Source of the DNA: Parvicella tangerina | GTDB lineage: Bacteria; Bacteroidota; Bacteroidia; Flavobacteriales_D; Parvicellaceae | DNA length: 64,000 nt | Assembly (NCBI RefSeq): GCF_907165195.1 | Contig: NZ_OU015584.1 | Coordinates: 434,001-498,000, forward strand | Direction: 5' to 3' | Part shown: piece by piece, positions 44,661-51,558 of the stretch | Layout: each line of letters begins with the position of its first letter | Numbering within the stretch: position 1 is the stretch's first letter | Program-made: the position numbers and the translations under genes | Notes under the pieces: model-generated | Database searches by the model: none | Told to the model about the DNA's origin: nothing | The model's input: only the letters and a program-made list of their open reading frames with translations

Positions 44661-45098
44661 TATACTTCTGGTTATGCCCCAAATAAAAGATTCTCCAATA
44701 TTTTCGCCATCAATAATAATCCCTCGTGGACGCTGGAATCTATCTTTAATTTTATACAATTCTTCATCATTTAGTGGTACAGGGTTTCCTTTCATTGATT
44801 TATCAAGTCTGACCTCCTCAAGCCCTGTTCCATATCTTTTAATCCAATATGCTATAGTTTGCTTTGGTGCGTCTAATATTCTTGCGATAGTGTCGCTACC
44901 GATACCTTCAATATACAGCTGAAGTGCCTTTGCTTTGTAATATCTTTTGGCTGTCCCAAGTTGACTTAGGTTGTATTCATAACGGCAAACAGGGTTTTTA
45001 CATCTAACCCTCTTTAACTCTCCATTCTCGTCTGCCTCATGATACCTCCACCTGTTATCTCCACAATCGGGACATTCATAACTCAATAATTTACCCAT
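44643..45098 (-). CDS. InsA-like zinc-ribbon and helix-turn-helix protein
   Basis: A 151-residue protein. A zinc ribbon (YECPDCGDNRWRYH...VRCKNPVCRYEYN, four Cys in CxxC and CxnC form, residues about 7-40) is followed by a helix-turn-helix (ALQLYIEGIGSDTIARILDAPKQTIAYWIKRYG, about 55-90) and a short C-terminal part. It resembles InsA of IS1-type elements and related transposase N-termini, but no catalytic transposase gene follows, so it is a stand-alone DNA-binding protein, possibly a domesticated regulator of the divergent excisionase gene. An ATG at 45104 is equally possible. Confidence 0.65.
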   Translation of the reverse strand: MGKLLSYECPDCGDNRWRYHEADENGELKRVRCKNPVCRYEYNLSQLGTAKRYYKAKALQLYIEGIGSDTIARILDAPKQTIAYWIKRYGTGLEEVRLDKSMKGNPVPLNDEELYKIKDRFQRPRGIIIDGENIGESFIWGITRSISLPDS

Positions 45099-45183
45099 TT
45101 TCATACGTTTTAAATTATTACAAATATACATATCAATATTCATAGGCATGTAACTTTTGACAAAAGGGGACTGGACACAGGTC

Positions 45184-45486
45184 ATGAAAAGAAAAATAAT
45201 TACAGAAATTCCACTTGAGGAATTCAGAGCTCTGATGAAGACAGTAGTCAGAGAAGAGTTGACACAACTCCATGGAACCCCACATGCTCAAGATGGGGAA
45301 TTGTTAAAAGCCAAAGATGTCGCACGTCTCTTAAAATGCTCTGTCCAGACAGTGTATAACTATAGACGCAGAGGTATCATCAAAAGTTGCAAGAAAGCTG
45401 GCCGTTCGTTGTACTTCAGTCGTCAACATATCGATGAAGCGCTTAAAACTATTGTTCACCCAAAACACTTAACTAAAAAGTCATAA
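45184..45486 (+). CDS. Helix-turn-helix (excisionase/MerR-like) DNA-binding protein
   Basis: A 100-residue protein. The N-terminal part (ITEIPLEEFRALMKTVVREEL) is typical of element-borne regulators. The HTH_17 motif follows: LLKAKDVARLLKCSVQTVYNYRRRGIIKSCKKAGRSLYFSRQHIDEAL (about 38-85). These proteins act as excisionases or transcriptional regulators for neighbouring integrase and replication genes. It precedes a 128-residue unknown gene by 2 bp. Confidence 0.8.
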   Translation: MKRKIITEIPLEEFRALMKTVVREELTQLHGTPHAQDGELLKAKDVARLLKCSVQTVYNYRRRGIIKSCKKAGRSLYFSRQHIDEALKTIVHPKHLTKKS

Positions 45487-45488
45487 TC

Positions 45489-45875
45489 ATGGAAAATCAA
45501 GTAGAACTAGGGATAATGTTTAATGTACAGCATGTTGATCCCACTATCTGGCGGTCTGATTTAGGTTTTGATTATCAGAGCATGCTTCTGATCCATCTGC
45601 AATCTGACCCCCATGTAATCTTAGCAATTAGAGGTGATCTATTGGCACCGAAGCAGGTAGTTGTTGCAGTTGATCCAACTCACTATGACTCTGATGACCC
45701 AACAGCCGCTCAGTTGTTTCGGGAGATTCAGATTTATATGTGGGACAAACATGGCCTAGAGGTATCTGGTGAGCATGTGCTGTTAGAGGGAGACGCATTA
45801 ACTGAGATATGGCAACAGGATCCCCCCTTTCATTTTGCTACACCTTTTGCCATCAAAACTTTTATTAACAATTAA
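45489..45875 (+). CDS. Element protein of unknown function
   Basis: A 128-residue acidic soluble protein with no signal, membrane segment or recognised motif. It has a mixed alpha/beta look (SMLLIHLQSDPHVILAIRGDLL, KQVVVAVDP) and two short Asp-rich stretches. It starts 2 bp after the HTH gene and ends 10 bp before the primase-like gene, so it belongs to the replication and maintenance operon of the element. Confidence 0.55.
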   Translation: MENQVELGIMFNVQHVDPTIWRSDLGFDYQSMLLIHLQSDPHVILAIRGDLLAPKQVVVAVDPTHYDSDDPTAAQLFREIQIYMWDKHGLEVSGEHVLLEGDALTEIWQQDPPFHFATPFAIKTFINN

Positions 45876-45885
45876 AACACTCATT

Positions 45886-48156
45886 ATGAAACGAAATTTA
45901 CACAACATAAAATTCCTGTATGTAGATAATGCTTGGGATAAAAAATCTGATAAACTAATTACTTTGTTAAACCTTGATAGCGCCATAATTAGTGGTGCTA
46001 TCAAAGGGATTATTTTCCGGAGGATAATTCAAGATGTCAGGGATGCAAATTCTGAACAAGAAAGAAAAGCTATTAAACCAAAAATACCAGCTGCTGTTGT
46101 TGCAATGGCAGATTCTAAGGGTGATATATCCCGCGGTAATTTCAAAACCCATTCCGGTCTAATTGTCATCGATATTGATTGTGATGATAACCCTGAATTA
46201 CTGAAAGGTGACCTAAACTCAGCTGAGGAATTGAAGGCTACTCTACAGGGTGATGTTTACATCTTCCGGATGTTTATTTCTCCTTCGTATGGTCTAAAGC
46301 TATTGGTTAAAATAGACTGTAGGGATGAGGATACCCACGAAAGATATTTTATTGCGATAAAGAGACACTTTGAAAATCAATACGGATTAAAGATTGACGA
46401 ATCCGGCAAAGATGTTTCACGATTGTGTTTTCTGTCATATGACCCAGAACTATACATCAACAACGATTCAAAGGTTTTCCCTGAAGAATCGATTAAGGAT
46501 ATCGTGATTGAGAAACCAAAAACTGTTCATCACGAGATTAATGAACAAACTCTCAAAGGTGTCGAATTCTTGGTTCAACAGATTGAAGAAAACAAGCTGG
46601 ATATCACGGGAAATTATGATTCTTGGGTGCGAATAGCATTTGCTCTAAATATGCTAGGTGAACAAGGAGAAGAATTTTTTGTCCGTGTTTCGCAATTCCA
46701 CAAGGGATTCAACGAAAGAAAGTGCCGTAAAAAGTTTAAACAGTGCACTAATAATCGGTCTTCTGGTGTTTCATTAGGAACGTTTTTCCATGCTTGCCAA
46801 CAAGCAGGGCTAAAGCTCCCAAGGTCTGGAACCCAGTACCTCAAAACACCACTTTTCCCAGATGAGGTTTTTCTAAATCTCCCTCCTCACGCTGCAGAAG
46901 CAGTAAAACACAGCAAAAAGAATCGTGAACGCGATATTAGCTTATTGAGTTTTATCACAATAGTTTCTGCATTAAATCCAGATATCTTCGGCTTATATAG
47001 GGGGAAACAGCTATATATGAATTTAGCAACTTTGATTGTTGCCCCACATGCTGCGGGAAAGGGTGAGATGAATACACCATCTCCTATTCTCCATCCATTT
47101 GAATTTGAAAAGCAAAAAGAACAGGAAAGTTTGTATGAAGCCTACTACAAAGCCCTTAAAAAGTGGAAAGAAAGCAAAAAGAATGGAGAGGAAATTCCTA
47201 AACCTAAAAAACCCGGTCGAAAGATGATTAGGTTACCTAAAACCTCTTATGCGGCTGTTGTTAAGCTAATGTTCTATAACGCAAGCATGTTGTTTTTTTC
47301 ATCAGAAGCTGATACCTTAAACAACCTGTTTGCTCAAGCATGGGGTGATTGGAGTGCGCTGTTGAGGCAAGCGGCACATCATGAACGACACCCGTACTAC
47401 AACAAGACGAATGATGAGCACTATGACCTGGTACAACCAAAGTTGTCAACTTTGTTATCTGGTACTCCCAGTCAAATTAAGACCCTTGTTGATAGTGTTG
47501 AAAATGGTTTGTTCTCAAGATTCATATTCTACTACTTTACTGAGAGGTCTGAATTCGAGAATCCTTTCACCCAGCAAATTAATCTTACAGAGTATTATGA
47601 AAACTTGGGTAAAGAAATTATGGAACATTTCGAATTACTCCACTCCAATATGCCACATGTTGGTGAAATAGAGTTTCGATTTACCATAGAACAGCAAGAG
47701 GATTTTTATGAGTTCTTTTGCAGCCAACAAAAAGAACTCCGTGAAACCGTAGGAGACCAAACCGAAGGTTCTTTGTTCAGGTTGGGTAATTCTTTTTTTC
47801 GGATAGCAATGATTCTTACGGCATTGAGGAAGACTGAAACTGATAACGGAATTCTCATTTGTGAGGATGTAGATTATCACACGGCTAAACTGATGACCAA
47901 GGTGTTTATTGAGCATGTAGTTTGCGTTTCAGGGTTACTCCCAAAGACCCAAAAAGATACGAAAATTACTGACAGGGTGAACCCAGCATTCATCAAAGAT
48001 TTACCTGATGAATTCCAGACAAAAGAAGCTTTTAAACTGGCTAAAAATTATAATATAAGCCGACGTACGGTCTATCGGGTGCTAAATGACTTGGAACGTG
48101 CAGGTGTGCTATCCAAGCCTAAGCAAGGCCATTACAAAAAGATAAACGTGGCATAA
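45886..48156 (+). CDS. BT4734-like primase/DUF3987 replication protein
   Basis: A 756-residue multidomain protein. An N-terminal BT4734/VirE-type domain (about 60-210) carries GLIVIDIDCDDNPE, whose Asp-x-Asp resembles the metal site of archaeo-eukaryotic primases. A small helical PriCT-like segment (YDSWVRIAFALNMLGEQGEEFF, CRKKFKQC) comes next, then a DUF3987 helicase-like ATPase region (about 310-660) with a P-loop-like LIVAPHAAGKGEMNTP. A C-terminal winged helix (FKLAKNYNISRRTVYRVLNDLERAGVL) ends it. It probably starts replication of the excised element. The ATG at 45886 follows the preceding stop, whereas the upstream ATG at 45835 lies inside that gene. Confidence 0.8.
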   Translation: MKRNLHNIKFLYVDNAWDKKSDKLITLLNLDSAIISGAIKGIIFRRIIQDVRDANSEQERKAIKPKIPAAVVAMADSKGDISRGNFKTHSGLIVIDIDCDDNPELLKGDLNSAEELKATLQGDVYIFRMFISPSYGLKLLVKIDCRDEDTHERYFIAIKRHFENQYGLKIDESGKDVSRLCFLSYDPELYINNDSKVFPEESIKDIVIEKPKTVHHEINEQTLKGVEFLVQQIEENKLDITGNYDSWVRIAFALNMLGEQGEEFFVRVSQFHKGFNERKCRKKFKQCTNNRSSGVSLGTFFHACQQAGLKLPRSGTQYLKTPLFPDEVFLNLPPHAAEAVKHSKKNRERDISLLSFITIVSALNPDIFGLYRGKQLYMNLATLIVAPHAAGKGEMNTPSPILHPFEFEKQKEQESLYEAYYKALKKWKESKKNGEEIPKPKKPGRKMIRLPKTSYAAVVKLMFYNASMLFFSSEADTLNNLFAQAWGDWSALLRQAAHHERHPYYNKTNDEHYDLVQPKLSTLLSGTPSQIKTLVDSVENGLFSRFIFYYFTERSEFENPFTQQINLTEYYENLGKEIMEHFELLHSNMPHVGEIEFRFTIEQQEDFYEFFCSQQKELRETVGDQTEGSLFRLGNSFFRIAMILTALRKTETDNGILICEDVDYHTAKLMTKVFIEHVVCVSGLLPKTQKDTKITDRVNPAFIKDLPDEFQTKEAFKLAKNYNISRRTVYRVLNDLERAGVLSKPKQGHYKKINVA

Positions 48157-48166
48157 TTGGCAGATT

Positions 48167-48196
48167 TGGCAGAGCTGTCATGGCTCTGCCATTTTT
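48167..48196 (+). terminator. Rho-independent terminator
   Basis: TGGCAGAG (48167-48174) pairs with CTCTGCCA (48184-48191) around a GCTGTCATG loop region, followed by TTTTTAATAAAT. It ends the integrase-side replication operon. Confidence 0.85.
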
Positions 48197-48223
48197 AATA
48201 AATAAGATCAAAATCATTAGAAC

Positions 48224-48613
48224 ATGGAAAAACCAATAACAGGAATAGTAATAAACTGCTCGTATGAAGCAGGTCAATCACTTTCACTAATCAAAGGTGG
48301 CAACCTTCAGACAGGGCTGTCCATTTTCAGAAAACCACCTTACACTTTGCATGGCAACTCTAGTATTAACATGACCGAGTACATTGCTCTATTAATGGCT
48401 GCATGGTATAGGTATCAACGTAACCCAGATGACATCATTTATTCCAACAATGATGCAGCGATTAAATGGTTCCTCAGCGGAGAGGTCAAGTCAAAAATTG
48501 AATTAGGCAGTGAGGTAGAAAAAGTAAAAAAAGAGTTCGAGAGTAAGATTGAACGTAAAATGAGGACTGGCGTTGAGAAGTGGCGGAAAGAATGGGGGGC
48601 AATACCTGTTTAG
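48224..48613 (+). CDS. RNase H-like fold protein lacking catalytic aspartates
   Basis: A 129-residue protein that I align by eye with the Bacteroidota RNase HI type. GIVINCSYEAGQSL corresponds to the first strand (normally D-x-S/A-x-x-G-NPG), NMTEYIALLMAAWYRYQ to the helix with the catalytic Glu (Glu52 present), and DIIYSNNDAAIKWF to the strand normally reading YSDS. The first Asp is Asn11 and the second is Asn75, so RNase activity is unlikely. A charged coiled-coil tail follows (about 95-125). It could bind RNA-DNA hybrids or a partner protein. The alignment is by pattern only. Confidence 0.5.
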   Translation: MEKPITGIVINCSYEAGQSLSLIKGGNLQTGLSIFRKPPYTLHGNSSINMTEYIALLMAAWYRYQRNPDDIIYSNNDAAIKWFLSGEVKSKIELGSEVEKVKKEFESKIERKMRTGVEKWRKEWGAIPV

Positions 48614-48774
48614 CAATCTATACAATTCTATTCGAATAGATAGAAGGTTTGCTTCTCAAAACAGCGTTCTTGATAAGGCTTGAGGCAGATCGAACCTATC
48701 TCTATCTGTAGGTATATCCAGAAGGGCTTTATAGCACATGTAAAAAACCTTCAGAAACTCATTGGCAAACTACC
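48614..48774. other. Intergenic region with a 14-bp palindrome
   Basis: Contains the perfect palindrome TCTATTCGAATAGA (48627-48640) just after the RNase H-like gene and a CAGAT/ATCTG hairpin around 48685-48707. No gene is seen. Either could be a protein-binding site of the element. Confidence 0.45.
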
Positions 48775-49404
48775 ATGAAACCAAGATCTGAATTAACCAA
48801 TACTATCAAAAAAATAATCAATATGGGAACATCAAAGAAAAGACAAGTACACAACTTAAGGGGCGAAAACGAAAGGGCTACATTAGACCGTTACCCCTCT
48901 CCAAGAATCTCACTAGAGTTGCTCAAAGGCACGGGTGAATTGGATGACCTAAAAAATGAAAAAATAGTTGAACCAGCATCCGGGATGGGGCATATATCAA
49001 AGTTCCTTGAAGCAAACGGATTCAAGGTTGAATCTAGTGACTTGGGTGATGATTCAGAAACATATGGTACTGGTGGATTGGATTTCTTGGCTAGAACTGA
49101 ACGTTGTGAGAATATCATCACTAACCCTCCTTACAGACAAGCAATTGAATTCTTGAAGCATGCCATATCCATTACAGACCACAAGGTAATTATGCTATTA
49201 AGACTCAACTTCCTAGAATCACAAAGCAGGTTTGAGTTCTTCAAACAATTTCCTCCTGCCAAGGTTTATGTTATTTCCAAAAGACTACCCCACTATGATC
49301 CAGTTCATAAAGAATGGAAATCAGATGCCAGCTTCTCACATATGTGGATGGTATTCAATAATCGAGATAGAATTGGCGCAACACAGTTAGAGTGGGTCAT
49401 GTAA
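48775..49404 (+). CDS. Orphan adenine-type DNA methyltransferase
   Basis: A 209-residue class I SAM-dependent methyltransferase. Motif I IVEPASGMGHISKFLEANGFKVESSDLG (about 63-90) is followed by the catalytic NPPY in IITNPPYRQAIEFL (about 114-127) and LRLNFLESQSRFEFF. The D/N-PP-Y tetrad points to N6-adenine or N4-cytosine methylation. No restriction gene is adjacent, so it is an orphan of the sort carried by phages and integrative elements, often for protection. An internal ATG at 48823 is an alternative start. It ends in the left arm of a long inverted repeat. Confidence 0.8.
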   Translation: MKPRSELTNTIKKIINMGTSKKRQVHNLRGENERATLDRYPSPRISLELLKGTGELDDLKNEKIVEPASGMGHISKFLEANGFKVESSDLGDDSETYGTGGLDFLARTERCENIITNPPYRQAIEFLKHAISITDHKVIMLLRLNFLESQSRFEFFKQFPPAKVYVISKRLPHYDPVHKEWKSDASFSHMWMVFNNRDRIGATQLEWVM

Positions 49405-49530
49405 TTCCGTAATATATCTCCGAACCACAGGAAGGCATCTTCCTTTAACTCGAAAAGGTTCTACGGTATAGTTAGGGTTCCGGAATTACTCAGAGACTCT
49501 CCCGTGGCCTCTCCTGAGCTCTTGATCCTG
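49401..49530. other. Strongly structured noncoding segment
   Basis: GTAATTCCG (49401-49409) and GAACC (49422-49426) pair with the contiguous right arm GGTTC-CGGAATTAC (49476-49489). Inside is the hairpin AGGAAG-GCAT-CTTCCT (49429-49444), and an alternative GGTTC (49457-49461). A second hairpin follows: CTCAG-AGA with TCT-C-CTGAG (about 49488-49525). The left arm overlaps the stop codon of the methyltransferase gene. No RNA family is recognised; possibilities include a structured 3' UTR, a small RNA or an element processing site. Confidence 0.5.
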
Positions 49531-49600
49531 AAGTGCCAGGGTTATATAATTAGAAGAATATCAAATGAAATTTGATTTTCTTCAATAATATAAGGGTCAA

Positions 49601-50122
49601 CTAGCTATTTAAATCCTTTAACTTGTCGGAATAGATCCGGTAGTTCTCTTCATCAAAACAGACGAATTGCAACAAATTAATTTTGTCTTTGTCCGGAAAG
49701 TTAACAACTGAGTCTATGGCAATTTCAGCCGCTGCATTTTTGGGGAATCGATAAATTCCTGTGCTTATGTTTGTAAAAGCTATTGTATCAACATTATTCT
49801 CGACTGCAAGATCCAAGGAATTGATATAGCAGTTCTTTAAGAGATTGGCTTCATTGCTTTTACCATCATTCCATCTGGGTCCAACAGTATGAATAACGAA
49901 TTTGGCTGGGAGTTTACCTGCTGTTGTGATAACAGCCTCACCGACTTTACAGCCTCCTTGTTTGGCTCGAATAGCTTGACATTCTTCAAGGATTCGTCTA
50001 CCGCCTTTACGGTGAATTGCTCCATCTACTCCACCACCTCCAAGTAAAGTGGTGTTGGCTGCATTGACTACTGCGTCAACCCATTGTTCTGTTATGTCTC
50101 CTTTAATAAGCTCTATTCTCAT
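49601..50122 (-). CDS. Macro-domain ADP-ribose hydrolase
   Basis: A 173-residue single macro domain of the YmdB/MacroD type. [34 protein letters not shown] (about 8-41), then [24 protein letters not shown], and [18 protein letters not shown]. These enzymes remove ADP-ribose from proteins or hydrolyse O-acetyl-ADP-ribose. It is last in the defence operon, 3 bp after the 5-TM protein gene. ADP-ribose removal could limit self-damage or counter a phage ADP-ribosyltransferase (inference); no ADP-ribosyltransferase gene is seen here. Confidence 0.92.
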   Translation of the reverse strand: MRIELIKGDITEQWVDAVVNAANTTLLGGGGVDGAIHRKGGRRILEECQAIRAKQGGCKVGEAVITTAGKLPAKFVIHTVGPRWNDGKSNEANLLKNCYINSLDLAVENNVDTIAFTNISTGIYRFPKNAAAEIAIDSVVNFPDKDKINLLQFVCFDEENYRIYSDKLKDLNS

Positions 50123-50125
50123 CTA

Positions 50126-50854
50126 TCAATTCACCTTTTTGGTTTTTACAACCTTGTCAAAGTTGATGATTATGTTCTCCCCAGTAACTTCGTCTTTTAG
50201 GAAGACATATCCTCCAACCTTACCAAGGTTTATCAAATTGTCTCTTGTATCTAAAACCGACTTATCATCTAGGTATAAAACCATGTCTTTATCATTGCTT
50301 TCGGTTTCTCTAATCTCTTTAAAAGAAAGCATTGGTACAATTGCGATTACAACTAAAAAAGATATAAGCTCATATACTCTCTCCATTCTCATGCCAACTA
50401 TCTCCCATTCACCATTTTGGTCTTTCCCTGTTTTCATAAAGAGAAATGTGATGAAATTAAATGCTAGAAAGGTTGTTGAATAAATTACGAAATCATTTAA
50501 TGGAACCTGATTATAGCTTATTAAAGCAATCATAGTAGATGTAGTCAACAAAAAGAAAATCAAATAACCACGTCTAAATCTTGCAATTATTTGCTCAAAA
50601 AAATTGTTTCCTATTTTACTGTCTATTTTTTCAATGAAATTCTCGGATAAATTAAGATGTATGAATCCCATGACAAACAGTACAATGAATGTTCTATAAT
50701 CATCTAAGAATAAGGTTAAGGCACTTGGTGTATCAATATAATGAGTAATTGAAACACCAAAATAATCAAAGTAAATTGCTTGTTTCAACACCCCAAGAAA
50801 TACCAACAAAGCACCTCCTAACGGCAAATATTTTATAAGTTTTTCTAATGTCAT
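50126..50854 (-). CDS. Five-TM membrane protein of unknown function in the defence operon
   Basis: A 242-residue protein with hydrophobic segments at about 8-25, 53-69, 97-114, 121-140 and 162-178. A soluble C-terminal tail of about 60 residues follows (DKDMVLYLDDKSVLDTRDNLINLGKVGGYVFLKDEVTGENI), which looks like a small beta domain. The ATG at 50854 overlaps the stop of the peptidase gene as ATGA; the longer frame is only a shadow of that gene. No family recognised. Position makes a membrane-located defence or immunity role possible. Confidence 0.65.
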   Translation of the reverse strand: MTLEKLIKYLPLGGALLVFLGVLKQAIYFDYFGVSITHYIDTPSALTLFLDDYRTFIVLFVMGFIHLNLSENFIEKIDSKIGNNFFEQIIARFRRGYLIFFLLTTSTMIALISYNQVPLNDFVIYSTTFLAFNFITFLFMKTGKDQNGEWEIVGMRMERVYELISFLVVIAIVPMLSFKEIRETESNDKDMVLYLDDKSVLDTRDNLINLGKVGGYVFLKDEVTGENIIINFDKVVKTKKVN

Positions 50855-51558
50855 ATCATTATCTTTTCTAATCGTTCCTTCCACCTTCTCCAGTCTGGCA
50901 TTATCTTCTCTTGAAGCTCGTAGAAATCTTTGCCATGATGATGGTGAACCAAATGGCACAACTCATGAATTACTACGTAATCAATACATTTTGATGGAGC
51001 CTTGATAATTTCGGGGTTAAGAATAATTTTCCCTTTTGACGTACAACTGCCCCAGCGCTTAGCCATGCGTTTGATTTCCAGAGGCGGATTTCCAATGTCG
51101 TGTTTCTTGAAAAAGCGCTTATTCTCCTTAATCGCATTCTCGAATCGTTTTTCAGCATGTGATTTATACCACCCGCTTAACAACTGCTTTACAAAATCTG
51201 GATTTTTGGGAGAGGTACATTCAACAATAATTCTTCCTGCAATGAGCTTTACTGAGTTTATCTTTGAGTCCTCTACTTTCAGTCTATACTGCCGACCCAA
51301 ATAAAGATGGGTCTCACCAGAGACGTACTCCCGTTTGGGTGTAGCTGGAAGAAAATTCTCAAAAAACCGCTGCTGTTTGGTAATCCAACGTGCTTTTTGT
51401 TCCACCTTCTTCTTGACCTTTTCTAATTCTGCTTCTTTGGGTGCAGTAACCTGAACTGTGGTGTCAGGCTGTACAGTAATACTCATGGTTTTTCTGTCCG
51501 AACGCTTGAGAGCGAATGGAATTATCGTACTTCCGTATGAGATTTCGACTTGTTCCAT
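50851..51558 (-). CDS. YgjP-type M48-like metallopeptidase
   Basis: A 235-residue protein of the YgjP/WLM group. Its zinc-binding signature VVIHELCHLVHHHHGKDF (His198, Glu199, His202, with a further His) sits near the C-terminus, after a beta-rich N-terminal region (ISYGSTIIPFALKRSDRKTMSITV) and the MAKRWGSCTSKGKIILN motif. Genes of this family are frequently found beside hsdR in type I restriction loci. The start overlaps the HsdR stop (TAATG). The substrate is unknown. Confidence 0.88.
   Translation of the reverse strand: MEQVEISYGSTIIPFALKRSDRKTMSITVQPDTTVQVTAPKEAELEKVKKKVEQKARWITKQQRFFENFLPATPKREYVSGETHLYLGRQYRLKVEDSKINSVKLIAGRIIVECTSPKNPDFVKQLLSGWYKSHAEKRFENAIKENKRFFKKHDIGNPPLEIKRMAKRWGSCTSKGKIILNPEIIKAPSKCIDYVVIHELCHLVHHHHGKDFYELQEKIMPDWRRWKERLEKIMI

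Noticed and set aside
44643-45098. Complete IS1-type insertion sequence
   Set aside because: No catalytic transposase frame, terminal inverted repeats or target duplication were found around the zinc-ribbon gene.
49401-49530. Transfer origin (oriT) of the element
   Set aside because: Inverted repeats are present but no relaxase gene is in the window and no known nick-site motif was recognised, so it is left as an unexplained structure.
50855-50959. Longer start for the 5-TM protein
   Set aside because: The added N-terminus lies inside the peptidase gene in another frame and is not membrane-like; the ATGA overlap at 50854 is the typical coupling arrangement.
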